A stretch of 64,000 bases of DNA, from positions 2,728,001 through 2,792,000 of the forward strand of contig NZ_OZ246019.1 of NCBI RefSeq assembly GCF_965230805.1. Reading direction: 5' to 3'. Source of the DNA: Marinifilum sp965230805 (GTDB taxonomy: Bacteria; Bacteroidota; Bacteroidia; Bacteroidales; Marinifilaceae). Made by a program: the position numbers and the translations under genes. This document shows, one piece after another, positions 7,710 through 16,159 of this stretch; position 1 is the stretch's first letter; every line of letters begins with the position of its first letter. The notes beneath the pieces were generated by a model, which was not told the origin of the DNA, ran no database searches, and worked only from the letters and a program-made list of their open reading frames with translations.

Positions 7710-8615
7710 ATGGTAGTGATTGAGGCTCATATCGTTCCTGAAGGAACAGAAAGTATGCGTTTGCAAGAATATGCATTGGGTATATTCTCTGCAATAAATA
7801 CCAATCAAGGAGTAAAAAAAGCAATTAAACGTGGTTTAATCAGAGTAAATGGGGTGCAAGCGTCAACAGGATTATGGGTAAAACCGGGCTTTAAAATTGA
7901 GCTTTGCGATCTGGAACTTCCGCCTGCTAAGATTTACAGACTGAGGCTTGAGGTTGTTTATGAGGATGATAATATTGCGATTGTGAACAAACCTGGTGGT
8001 ATTTCGGTTAGTGGGAATCAGTTTAGAACCGTTCAAAATGCTTTGCCATTTAATTTGCGTCCATCGATGAGGAAAAATGCTCTTTCGGTGTTTAGACCTG
8101 TTCATCGCATTGATAACCCAACCTGTGGACTGTTATTGGTTGCCAAAACTCAAGATGCATCTGCCAAACTTGGTCAGCAGTTTCAGAACAGAGCAGTTAG
8201 GAAAAGGTATAGGGCGGTAGTTATAGGATCGATGCCCAACAAGGGGAAAATAGATATGCAAGTTGATGATAAAGATGCAATAAGTGCGTTTGAATTGGTG
8301 AAATGCTCGCCCTCAATTCGAAATAGGTTTTTAAGTCTGCTTGATCTGTATCCCGAGACAGGAAGAACACACCAGCTAAGAATTCATATGGCAGCTCTGG
8401 GCAATCCGATTTTGGGTGATAAGATTTATGGAACGGAAGGAGAGGTTCTTAAAGGAAAAGGATTGTTTCTGTGTGCAGCGGGTTTGCAATTCACTCACCC
8501 CGAAACAGGCGAGGAGATGAAGATTTCTATCGAACCTCCATCTAAATTCGAACGATTTATGCAGATGGAAGAAAAACGATGGGAGAAATATAAGGCTGAG
8601 ACAGAAACGGTTTAA
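7710..8615 (+). CDS. RluA-family RNA pseudouridine synthase
   Basis: Converts uridine to pseudouridine in structured RNA, probably rRNA or tRNA. The 301 residues hold an S4 RNA-binding domain (about 17-75, with KRGLIRVNG) and the RluA catalytic domain (about 80-290). The catalytic aspartate is D135 in PVHRIDNPTCGLLLVAK, the HRLD motif with Ile for Leu. The YRAVV and TGRTHQLRIHMAALGNPILGD motifs are intact. Family context does not say which uridine is the target. The gene is convergent with the thioesterase gene, with 3 bases between their ends. Confidence 0.9.
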   Translation: MVVIEAHIVPEGTESMRLQEYALGIFSAINTNQGVKKAIKRGLIRVNGVQASTGLWVKPGFKIELCDLELPPAKIYRLRLEVVYEDDNIAIVNKPGGISVSGNQFRTVQNALPFNLRPSMRKNALSVFRPVHRIDNPTCGLLLVAKTQDASAKLGQQFQNRAVRKRYRAVVIGSMPNKGKIDMQVDDKDAISAFELVKCSPSIRNRFLSLLDLYPETGRTHQLRIHMAALGNPILGDKIYGTEGEVLKGKGLFLCAAGLQFTHPETGEEMKISIEPPSKFERFMQMEEKRWEKYKAETETV

Positions 8616-8618
8616 TTG

Positions 8619-9095
8619 TTATTCCTCATAAAATGCATCAATCCCCGGATATTCAAACTTTTTAATTGCCATTTCCTGCGGGAAAATCATGTATTGCACT
8701 TCGGCTTCCGAGCAAACTTTTCCTTGCAGATCTGTAATTTCAGCATGAATATTGGCAAATCTTTTGTTCTTCGAAACCAATCTGCCTCGAACCCTTAGTT
8801 TTCCTTTATCGGTAAAAGCTGAATTTTTGAATTTGGCATTTAATGCGGTAGTTACTCCTGCTGTTTCGCATTTCACAAAAACTACCCAACACGCAATCTC
8901 ATCAAGAATAGTGGTTTGTATTCCTCCGTGCAGAACATTCTTAAATCCCGAAAAGTGAGTTTTAGGCTCCCATTCGGAAACAATATACTCGCCATCTTCA
9001 AAGAATTCCATTTGTAAGCCTTGCTCGTTATCCGGCGAACAGCCGAAGCATTTACCGTTTTCGGTAGAACGATATGGGTTGATGATCTTTTTCAT
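8619..9095 (-). CDS. PaaI-family (hotdog fold) acyl-CoA thioesterase
   Basis: 158-residue cytoplasmic hotdog protein. The PaaI signature is HGGIQTTILDE at residues 56-66, with the catalytic acidic residue in the LDE. An N-terminal CFGCSPDN segment is typical of the subgroup found in Bacteroidota. It probably hydrolyses acyl-CoA or aryl-CoA thioesters; the substrate cannot be told from sequence. It appears to be a single-gene unit. Confidence 0.82.
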   Translation of the reverse strand: MKKIINPYRSTENGKCFGCSPDNEQGLQMEFFEDGEYIVSEWEPKTHFSGFKNVLHGGIQTTILDEIACWVVFVKCETAGVTTALNAKFKNSAFTDKGKLRVRGRLVSKNKRFANIHAEITDLQGKVCSEAEVQYMIFPQEMAIKKFEYPGIDAFYEE

Positions 9096-9149
9096 GATGC
9101 TTGATTTTTAAGTGCTCGAAAGTACAACAAGAATTTGATTGAGAAAAAT

Positions 9150-11183
9150 CTAGAAGTTGAATTTTAATTGAGCTTTGAAATCTGATTTCGTATTGCCATG
9201 AATCAAAGAAGTGCCGGTTCCAATGCGTTCACTTTTCGAGTATTTTGTCTGGGCATACCTGGCATATAGGGTAAGCTTATTATTGATTTTATAATTCAGA
9301 TTCAAATAAAATCGACTTCCTTTATTGTAATAGGCAGGGATGGAATAGGCGTATAAGATATCGTTTTCGTAGGCATAAATTCTTGTGTTGTATGAATCGG
9401 TATCAAACAGTGCGTAACGTAAACTAATATTTAGGGGGAATTCAGGAAAATGATAAATCAAATCCTGATAAATTAGAAAGCCGTTTTCGTTTTGTTCTGC
9501 CTGCTTGTATTGTGAAAATTCAATTCTGTTTCTAATTTCCCAATTTGTTGCTGGTTTTGATGATAAATGCAGGCGGTATTGAGTTTTTTCGAATTCAACA
9601 GGAGTGTTGATAAAGCTAGAAGGCATATTATCTGCTTTGTTTTCTTGTTTGTACCTAAAATACACCGATAGCTTTTCGTTTTGGGTGTATTCTATTTCCG
9701 AAAAATACTCGTGTCCTTTGCTTGGTGAGTTGGCGGACTGTCTTAGCCAGGGAAACTCAAACTGATCGTAGTATGCTTTAATCGTCCACTTTGGAAAAGG
9801 ATGAAAATCAATACCAAAATACAAACCTTCCTCGTTTTGATTTCTACTTTGTTCCGAAAATGAATTAGCGAAGAGTGCATGATAGTCTTTGTCATATTTT
9901 CGGTATATGGCTTCTAGGCTCAATTGTGGGTGAATTTGAATATTTGCAGCTTGCAAAATGCCTAAGCCTCCCGATTTCGATTTGGCAACTTCGGCAAAAA
10001 GATGGATGTGGTTGATTTGGCTTTGGTAGGTGAAGCTTAAGTTGTAATTGTCTTGCCCCCGAAAGTTATATGTAGAATAAGCTTTTTCTTGGATTTTAAT
10101 TTCAGGCGAGAAAGAGTAATAAACATAACAAATGCCAAATTCGCTGCTCTTTAAGTTCCACATAAGATATCCTCCAAGCAGTTTTTCTTCTAAAGCATCT
10201 TTTTTGTTTAGTTCATTGCGATTTCGGTGTAGTCCGGTATTTACAATTCTGGATACAAATGATGAAATAGTATCAGATTTGGTGCTTGCATCAATCTTCT
10301 TTAACGATCCGAAGGCAGCCAGATTGACTCCTTTTGTTGGAGCAACAAGAATAGAAGCACCTCTAAAAAAACGATTTTCGTCGCTTGATTTATATGCTCT
10401 AATCCCTTGATATTTTCGAGCATTTTGAGTGGTAAAAGAAGATTTATTTCCTCCCATTCCGGTCCATAAACTTAAGCCTTGCCCAAACTTAATTTGGTAG
10501 TCGCCCAAATTGATTTGTTGAATAAATCCCCTAAATTGTTTTTGAAGATGAATGGAATAGAAATCAAAGCCATTTTGATTATCATCTTTAAAGAAAGGTT
10601 CACCTTTATCGTTCTCGGCGGTAAAGCCGAAATTTATGCCGGATTTAGGATCTTGCAGTTGATATCTGCTGTAATATTTCCATGAATCTCCCAAATATTT
10701 TGAGTTCACCTTGGTAGAGGTGTAACCTGCTTCTTTTTCGAAATTGTGCTCTGTTCGCAACAGAAGAAGATGTTTCCCTGATTTTGAATCTTGTGATTTT
10801 AAATTTGTTTTGCTTGCGATCATTGGAGCAATTATTCGAACCAAATCAGATGAAAAACCGTTTATTAACTGCAATTCGTAAATACTTAAGATTTCTCCAT
10901 TTTCATCCCTGTACTTTAACAATTGTTCTATCTGATTTCGATTAAGAAGGTGGAGTTTTTGTAGTTCGTAAAAACTTGCTGTATTAATGTTTAATGGGTT
11001 TTGTGTTAGTCGGGTAATTTCTTCTAAAAGATTGGTGTAATCTGAATTTTCTTCTTCCTGTTCGGCAATATTTTCGATAATTCGTTCAATTAAGTCTTGT
11101 TCGCTAGTTGTATTTTGTGATTGAGATACCAGAGTGCATGATAGCATAATCACAAATAGTATTTTGATTCGTAAATGTTTCAT
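9150..11183 (-). CDS. Helix-hairpin-helix outer-membrane beta-barrel protein
   Basis: 677 residues. A signal peptide (residues 1-22) is followed by tandem ComEA-like helix-hairpin-helix units (about 60-125), with NPLNINTASFYELQ and ILSIYELQLINGF. The rest is a long series of amphipathic aromatic strands ending in KAQLKFNF, as expected of an outer-membrane barrel. This architecture is common in Bacteroidota genomes and its function is not known. The gene lies 9 bases downstream of a PorV/PorQ-like gene, so both probably form one transcript. Confidence 0.7.
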   Translation of the reverse strand: MKHLRIKILFVIMLSCTLVSQSQNTTSEQDLIERIIENIAEQEEENSDYTNLLEEITRLTQNPLNINTASFYELQKLHLLNRNQIEQLLKYRDENGEILSIYELQLINGFSSDLVRIIAPMIASKTNLKSQDSKSGKHLLLLRTEHNFEKEAGYTSTKVNSKYLGDSWKYYSRYQLQDPKSGINFGFTAENDKGEPFFKDDNQNGFDFYSIHLQKQFRGFIQQINLGDYQIKFGQGLSLWTGMGGNKSSFTTQNARKYQGIRAYKSSDENRFFRGASILVAPTKGVNLAAFGSLKKIDASTKSDTISSFVSRIVNTGLHRNRNELNKKDALEEKLLGGYLMWNLKSSEFGICYVYYSFSPEIKIQEKAYSTYNFRGQDNYNLSFTYQSQINHIHLFAEVAKSKSGGLGILQAANIQIHPQLSLEAIYRKYDKDYHALFANSFSEQSRNQNEEGLYFGIDFHPFPKWTIKAYYDQFEFPWLRQSANSPSKGHEYFSEIEYTQNEKLSVYFRYKQENKADNMPSSFINTPVEFEKTQYRLHLSSKPATNWEIRNRIEFSQYKQAEQNENGFLIYQDLIYHFPEFPLNISLRYALFDTDSYNTRIYAYENDILYAYSIPAYYNKGSRFYLNLNYKINNKLTLYARYAQTKYSKSERIGTGTSLIHGNTKSDFKAQLKFNF

Positions 11184-11192
11184 GATATGGGT

Positions 11193-12005
11193 TTAGAATT
11201 GGAAGCTTAGGTCGGCAGAAGGAGTATACCCCAAAACGGGATGGCGAGCAAATGCAATATTCGCTTTAAAATGGGGAAAACTAAATCCGAAACCCATGCT
11301 TGCAGAATTGGGATGATTGTAGAAACCAGCTCGTAGAAATAGCTTTTTGTTTACAGGATATTCTATTCCTGTTTTTATTTGTAAGTCTTGATCTATGTCT
11401 TTAAAAACTTCAGAACTAATTATCGAGCCATTGGATAAAACCCATGAAAATCCTAAGCTTCCAGTGGTGGAAATTTTATCATCGTAATCCCAGGTTTGGA
11501 ATCTTTCCTGCGTTGGATTCGAAACTTGGAAGCCCAAATAAAAGTTAGGACTGATTTTGGCTAACAGACCAATCTCAAATGTGTATTTTGATTGTGATCC
11601 GTATTCCGCTTTCAGCTCTTTTTTTAATTGATTGAATAGTAATCCGGCCCAGAAATTTTTACCTAAAGCTTTGGCATATGCAATTCCAAGTTTGGATTCT
11701 TTATAAAGATCAAAGCCGTATTGTGTATAAACTCCGGCAAATGTACCAAGTTTACCAGGTATGTTTACGTGTAATGATTTGGAGCTAAGTTCTTTGTTCG
11801 AGAATCTGTTTTCGTAATATGCACCAAAGGATTTTTTCGTTAAAAGTGCTAGTGCGGCAGGATTGTGGAAACCAGACCACTCATCGTAAACAGCAACAAA
11901 TGCATTACCCATTGCAAATGATCTTGCCCCGGCGGGCCTGTTTTCTGTTGTGCCGAAAACTTTAAAAGAGGAAATAAGAAGACTTAATAATACTAGTTTG
12001 CGCAT
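11193..12005 (-). CDS. PorV/PorQ-like (FadL-superfamily) outer-membrane protein
   Basis: 271 residues from the ATG at 12005, which begins a proper signal peptide (MRKLVLLSLLISSFKVFG); an in-frame ATG 14 codons upstream would spoil it. The mature start, RPAGARSFAMGNAFVAVYDE..GFHNPAALA, is the typical PorV/PorQ opening, and the protein ends in aromatic strands (ADLSFQF). These barrels act as shuttles or attachment proteins of the type IX secretion system, or as general outer-membrane proteins. This one is not clearly PorV itself. It precedes the HhH barrel gene in one operon. Confidence 0.65.
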   Translation of the reverse strand: MRKLVLLSLLISSFKVFGTTENRPAGARSFAMGNAFVAVYDEWSGFHNPAALALLTKKSFGAYYENRFSNKELSSKSLHVNIPGKLGTFAGVYTQYGFDLYKESKLGIAYAKALGKNFWAGLLFNQLKKELKAEYGSQSKYTFEIGLLAKISPNFYLGFQVSNPTQERFQTWDYDDKISTTGSLGFSWVLSNGSIISSEVFKDIDQDLQIKTGIEYPVNKKLFLRAGFYNHPNSASMGFGFSFPHFKANIAFARHPVLGYTPSADLSFQF

Positions 12006-12154
12006 TGTAAATTTGTAAATAATTACTGTTCGAAAAAGTAAAATCAAGATAAACAGTAGTTCTTCTTAATTCTAAATTTCTTATAAATACGCTCTGAATA
12101 GTAAACTTGCTTAGGCTGTTTGGCCTGTGGTTGAATAAAAGTTGTGTTTAAATT

Positions 12155-12193
12155 ATAAAAAAAATCTGCACATCATAACGAAATGCAGATTTA
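12155..12193 (-). terminator. Terminator of purE
   Basis: On the minus strand: AAATCTGCA, a 13-base loop, TGCAGATTT, then further T (TTTTT). The 9-bp stem is perfect and lies about 27 bases after the purE stop. Confidence 0.8.
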
Positions 12194-12218
12194 TTTTAAT
12201 AAAAGGGATTATGCTTTT

Positions 12219-12725
12219 TTAGTTGGTTTTGTAGTCGTACTTAACAGTCGACAGCTCATCGTTTGCTTTAACGATTTTATCTTTCAATCCTTCTTTAAAA
12301 TCAATTACAGCTTCTTGTAATTTTTCATCACCAACAGCAAGAATTTGTGCTGCTAAAATACCCGCATTCATTGCTCCGTTAATAGCAACAGTTGCCACCG
12401 GAATTCCTGGAGGCATTTGAGCAATACTTAAAAGAGCATCCATTCCATCAAGTGATGCTTTAATTGGAACTCCAATAACAGGAATCGTAGTCATTGCAGC
12501 AATTACACCTGGTAAATGAGCCGCCATTCCTGCGCCGGCAATGATTGCTTGAATACCATTTTCTTTAGCATTTTTAGCAAATTTTTCAACTTGTTCCGGA
12601 GTTCTGTGTGCAGATAATGCGTTGATCTCGAAAGGGATTTTAAAATCGTTTAGAACTTTTGCTGCTTTTTCCATGACTGGCAGATCGGATGTGCTGCCCA
12701 TTATAATGCTTACTTTTGCTTTCAT
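12219..12725 (-). CDS. purE: N5-carboxyaminoimidazole ribonucleotide mutase
   Basis: Catalyses rearrangement of N5-CAIR to CAIR in de novo purine synthesis. The 168 residues match class I PurE, with GSTSDLPVM (10-18), SAHRTPEQ (38-45) carrying the catalytic histidine, and GAGMAAHLPGVIAAMTTIPV (64-83). It is a stand-alone gene with its own terminator. No purK is visible nearby. Confidence 0.95.
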   Translation of the reverse strand: MKAKVSIIMGSTSDLPVMEKAAKVLNDFKIPFEINALSAHRTPEQVEKFAKNAKENGIQAIIAGAGMAAHLPGVIAAMTTIPVIGVPIKASLDGMDALLSIAQMPPGIPVATVAINGAMNAGILAAQILAVGDEKLQEAVIDFKEGLKDKIVKANDELSTVKYDYKTN

Positions 12726-12771
12726 ATGCTTTTAATTTCGTGGATTTAATAAATAAAATGACAAAAAATTG

Positions 12772-12779
12772 TACTTTTG
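12772..12779 (+). promoter_or_regulatory. -7 promoter motif ahead of hpt, long leader
   Basis: TACTTTTG fits TAnnTTTG, and the GCAGCC that follows it is common after such motifs in Bacteroidota. If used, it gives a leader of about 240 bases before hpt. No -33 TTG is at the usual distance, so this is tentative. Confidence 0.35.
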
Positions 12780-13022
12780 CAGCCAAATCAGAAATTGTTT
12801 TAATTCTAAATTGAGAACCTGCATCTGTCGCTAATTTATTGGCGTAAAAATGAAAAAAAAATATGTATGTTCCATGTGGAGTTGAAACATTTTTTATTTA
12901 CTGATTCGAAGATAGATAATATTGCAATAACGATAGCTTAGGGCATCCGCCTTAATCATCCGATAATTCGAAGTTTTTTGATGGAGGGAAATCGGACAAC
13001 AAAGACAAATTATTAAAGACCA

Positions 13023-13562
13023 ATGAAAACTGTAAAACTTCTTGATCGAGAATTTCGAGTATCGATTCCTGCTGAGGAAATTGATAAAGTAATAGCCCAA
13101 ATGGCTGAAAAAATGAATAAGGAATTGGCAGGAAAAGATCCTTTGTTCATCTGCATTTTAAATGGTTCATTCATGTTTGCATCAGATTTGATGAAACAAA
13201 TTACTGTTGAGAATTCACAAATAACCTTTATGCGTTTGTCGTCGTACGAGGGAACCAATACCACAGGAAAAGTAAAAAAATTAATGGGCTTTACCGAAGA
13301 TTTGAAAGATCGTACAGTTGTGTTATTAGAGGATATTGTTGATACAGGAATCACAATTTCGAATACGCTTGAGCAAATTAAAGGCTATGAAGCGAAAGAA
13401 ATTTTGGTAGCAACCATGCTGTTTAAACCAGACGCATTAATAAGAGATGTGAAATTACACTATGTAGGTATGGATATTCCTAATGATTTTATTGTTGGCA
13501 GAGGATTGGACTATGATGGAATGGGAAGAAATCTGCCGGATATCTATACAGTAATTGAGTAA
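13023..13562 (+). CDS. hpt: Hypoxanthine phosphoribosyltransferase
   Basis: Salvages hypoxanthine (and usually guanine) with PRPP to give IMP or GMP. The 179 residues carry the PRPP-binding signature VVLLEDIVDTGITISN (about 99-114), the ILNGSFMF loop near residue 45, and KPDALIRDVKLHYVGMDIPN near the base-binding site. It is the first gene of a tight plus-strand run hpt-adk-obgE-PAP2 with gaps of 3 to 13 bases. This puts purine salvage and adenylate balance together with ribosome assembly, a common order in Bacteroidota. Confidence 0.95.
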   Translation: MKTVKLLDREFRVSIPAEEIDKVIAQMAEKMNKELAGKDPLFICILNGSFMFASDLMKQITVENSQITFMRLSSYEGTNTTGKVKKLMGFTEDLKDRTVVLLEDIVDTGITISNTLEQIKGYEAKEILVATMLFKPDALIRDVKLHYVGMDIPNDFIVGRGLDYDGMGRNLPDIYTVIE

Positions 13563-13565
13563 ATA

Positions 13566-14171
13566 ATGTTGAATATTGTTTTGTTTGGGCCTCCGGGGTC
13601 GGGAAAAGGGACGCAGTCGAAATTATTACAAGAAAAGTTTGGGTTAATTCACTTGTCCACAGGAGATGTTTGTAGAGAGGAAATTAAAAAAGCTACCCCA
13701 GAAGGGTTGGAAGCTAAGCGATTAATTGATGGGGGTAACTTTTTTCCCGATAAGTTGGCATATCGTATTGTAGAGAAATTTATCGATTCAAATAACAAGG
13801 CAAAAGGATTTGTTTATGATGGAATGCCTAGGCATGTTGGTCAGATTCCAGTATTTGCAGATGTGCTTGCCAAGCGAAATAGTATTGTTGATATTGTGAT
13901 CGAGCTAAAGGTAGAAGAAGAGGAATTGATTCAGCGCTTGCTGAAACGAGGTGAAACTTCTGGGCGACCAGACGATAGCGGGCGCAAAGTAATCGAAAAG
14001 CGTTTACGAATATATGATGATGTAACTGCGCCAATTGCAGAAGAATATAAAAAAGCGGGAGTATATTTTTCTGTTAATGCCATGGGATCTATGCAGGAGG
14101 TTTTGGAAAGAATTTCGAAATTACTAGAAGAGAAGTTATCGCTTAAGCCTGAATTTTCCAAGTTAAGCTAG
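13566..14171 (+). CDS. adk: Adenylate kinase
   Basis: Interconverts ATP + AMP and 2 ADP. The P-loop GPPGSGKGT is at residues 8-16. The NMP-binding part has LSTGDVCREE, and the GMPRHVGQ segment near residue 83 is the short form of the usual DGFPR motif. The LID region is short (RGETSGRPDDS) and lacks zinc cysteines. At 201 residues it is close to the family length. It starts 3 bases after hpt. Confidence 0.95.
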   Translation: MLNIVLFGPPGSGKGTQSKLLQEKFGLIHLSTGDVCREEIKKATPEGLEAKRLIDGGNFFPDKLAYRIVEKFIDSNNKAKGFVYDGMPRHVGQIPVFADVLAKRNSIVDIVIELKVEEEELIQRLLKRGETSGRPDDSGRKVIEKRLRIYDDVTAPIAEEYKKAGVYFSVNAMGSMQEVLERISKLLEEKLSLKPEFSKLS

Positions 14172-14183
14172 AAAATAAAAACT

Positions 14184-15173
14184 ATGTCGGGATCTAATTT
14201 TGTTGATTACGTAAAGATTTTTTGTAGATCGGGAGCTGGTGGAAATGGCTCAACACATCTTCATCGTGATAAATTAACGATGAAAGGAGGTCCTGATGGT
14301 GGTGACGGTGGTCGTGGTGGCCATATCATTATTCGTGCAAATGCTCAGCTTTGGACTTTAATTCACCTGAAATTTAGTCGCCATGTATTTGCTGGTGATG
14401 GCGGATCGGGAAGCCAGAGCAGGAGTACAGGATTTGATGGTGAAGATAAGGTGATTGAAGTGCCTCTGGGGACGCTTGCTCGCGACGCGGAAACTGGAGA
14501 GGTGATTTTTGATGTTACCGAAGATGGGGAAGAAAAAATTCTTGTAAAAGGAGGACGTGGTGGTCTTGGAAACTGGAATTTTAGATCATCTACCAATCAA
14601 ACTCCAAGATATGCTCAAACAGGAGAAGAAAGAGTTGAGCGCTCGGTTATTTTAGAACTAAAAGTTCTTGCAGATGTTGGTTTGGTTGGTTTTCCCAGTG
14701 TTGGAAAATCTACACTTCTTTCGGTTGTTTCAGCTGCAAAACCAAAAATTGCCGAATATCATTTTACCACACTGGTTCCTAATCTTGGAATTGTAGCCTA
14801 TCGAGACGATCGTTCATTTATTATGGCCGATATCCCAGGAATTATTGAAGGAGCTCATGAAGGCAGAGGATTAGGTTTGCGCTTCTTACGTCATATCGAG
14901 CGAAATTCAGTCCTTTTGTTCATGATAGCCTCCGATAGTAATGATATTCACAATGAATACAAGGTATTGCTAAACGAACTAAAACAATTTAATCCGGAAT
15001 TGTTGGATAAACAGAGACTATTAGCCATTACCAAATCAGATATGTTGGATGAGGAATTAATGGAAGAAATAAAGCAAGATCTGCCTGATGTTCCATGTGT
15101 TTTTATATCTTCAGTGGCTCAGAAAGGAATCATGGAATTAAAGGACATGATCTGGAAAGCAATAAACGAATAA
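14184..15173 (+). CDS. obgE: GTPase Obg/CgtA
   Basis: Essential GTPase for late 50S ribosome maturation and stress control. The glycine-rich Obg fold fills residues 1-158 (GAGGNGS, GGPDGGDGGRGG). The G domain follows with G1 GFPSVGKST (about 169-177), the switch sequence FTTLVPNLG, G3 DIPG, and TKSD as G4. The 329 residues end without the extra C-terminal OCT domain, as usual in Bacteroidota. Confidence 0.96.
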   Translation: MSGSNFVDYVKIFCRSGAGGNGSTHLHRDKLTMKGGPDGGDGGRGGHIIIRANAQLWTLIHLKFSRHVFAGDGGSGSQSRSTGFDGEDKVIEVPLGTLARDAETGEVIFDVTEDGEEKILVKGGRGGLGNWNFRSSTNQTPRYAQTGEERVERSVILELKVLADVGLVGFPSVGKSTLLSVVSAAKPKIAEYHFTTLVPNLGIVAYRDDRSFIMADIPGIIEGAHEGRGLGLRFLRHIERNSVLLFMIASDSNDIHNEYKVLLNELKQFNPELLDKQRLLAITKSDMLDEELMEEIKQDLPDVPCVFISSVAQKGIMELKDMIWKAINE

Positions 15174-15186
15174 AACGATACTGCAA

Positions 15187-15879
15187 ATGGATGCTTTGAT
15201 TCAATTGGATAAAGATCTTTTTATATGGCTGAATAGTCATAATTCTTCATTTTGGGATGTTGTAATGATGTTTTTTACCCGAAAAGAATTTTGGATTCCC
15301 TTATATCTGTTGTTTTTGTACCAAATCTACAAAGTAAAACAAAAAGAAGCATTTTGGTGGATTTTAGGCGCATTCGTGTTAATATTTCTTTGCGATCAGA
15401 TTTCAACTCAGCTCTTTAAAAATGTTTTTGAACGATTTCGACCAAGTCATGACCCTAGTTTGGAAGGAATCGTAAATTTGGTTAGTGGATACAAAGGCGG
15501 TAAATATGGATTCGTGTCGTCGCATGCTACAAATTCCTTTGGATTTGCAATTTTTACATCACTGCTATTTAGAAATAAGTTATACACATTTTTCATATTT
15601 ACTTGGTCCATGTTGGTGATTTACACCCGTATTTATCTTGGCGTTCATTTTCCGGGCGATGTAATTGGGGGAATGATACTTGGCTTAATTCTGGGATATG
15701 CCGTTTATCGATTAACTCATTGGTTTACCAACTGGCGTAAAGGGCCATTAACACGGAGTAGAAGAAACCTTCAATCTTTATCTTATGCTTCAGCTTGGTT
15801 ATTAATAGGAGTTGCTTCGGTTGAAATGATTACCATTTGCTTGGTGGTGAAAAAGTTATTGAAATACGGTTTGTTCTAG
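15187..15879 (+). CDS. PAP2-family membrane phosphatase
   Basis: Inner-membrane phosphatase of the PAP2/BcrC/LpxE type. The three catalytic motifs are present: KNVFERFRP (KX6RP), SSHATN (the PSGH position, with SSHA) and TRIYLGVHFPGD (SRX5HX3D). About five hydrophobic helices surround them. Likely substrates are undecaprenyl pyrophosphate or other lipid phosphates; the sequence does not decide. It is last in the hpt-adk-obgE run. Confidence 0.85.
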   Translation: MDALIQLDKDLFIWLNSHNSSFWDVVMMFFTRKEFWIPLYLLFLYQIYKVKQKEAFWWILGAFVLIFLCDQISTQLFKNVFERFRPSHDPSLEGIVNLVSGYKGGKYGFVSSHATNSFGFAIFTSLLFRNKLYTFFIFTWSMLVIYTRIYLGVHFPGDVIGGMILGLILGYAVYRLTHWFTNWRKGPLTRSRRNLQSLSYASAWLLIGVASVEMITICLVVKKLLKYGLF

Positions 15880-16133
15880 CAAGCTGAGCAAATGCTTATT
15901 TATTAATAAACTCAGATTTCGAAAAAATCAAGGAAATTTGCTCTCAGAAATTCAGAGAACTACAAGTTTTGTCAATTCTAAGACTCGCGTTTATTTGGAA
16001 TGGTTTTGATTTTTAATGCATTTAAATTGATTTTTAGCGAAATAAGTTTTCCTATTGTTTTCTGAGTGTGTGATTATAACTGTCTTTCAATAGGCTGTTG
16101 ATAAACTACTTTATAAGGAATCGTTCTTTTAGC

Positions 16134-16141
16134 TATATTTG
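16134..16141 (+). promoter_or_regulatory. -7 promoter motif of parE
   Basis: TATATTTG matches TAnnTTTG exactly and sits 18 bases before the parE ATG. No clear -33 TTG is seen. The rest of the 280-base gap after the PAP2 gene holds nothing else. Confidence 0.45.
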
Positions 16142-16159
16142 TAAAAACGCAAAATTTTC

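Noticed and set aside
12868..12883. TGTTCCATGTGGAGTT resembles a ParB-binding parS site (TGTTCCACGTGGAACA)
   Set aside because: Four of 16 positions differ and the right half is not symmetric. It lies 16 kb from parAB and could be chance.
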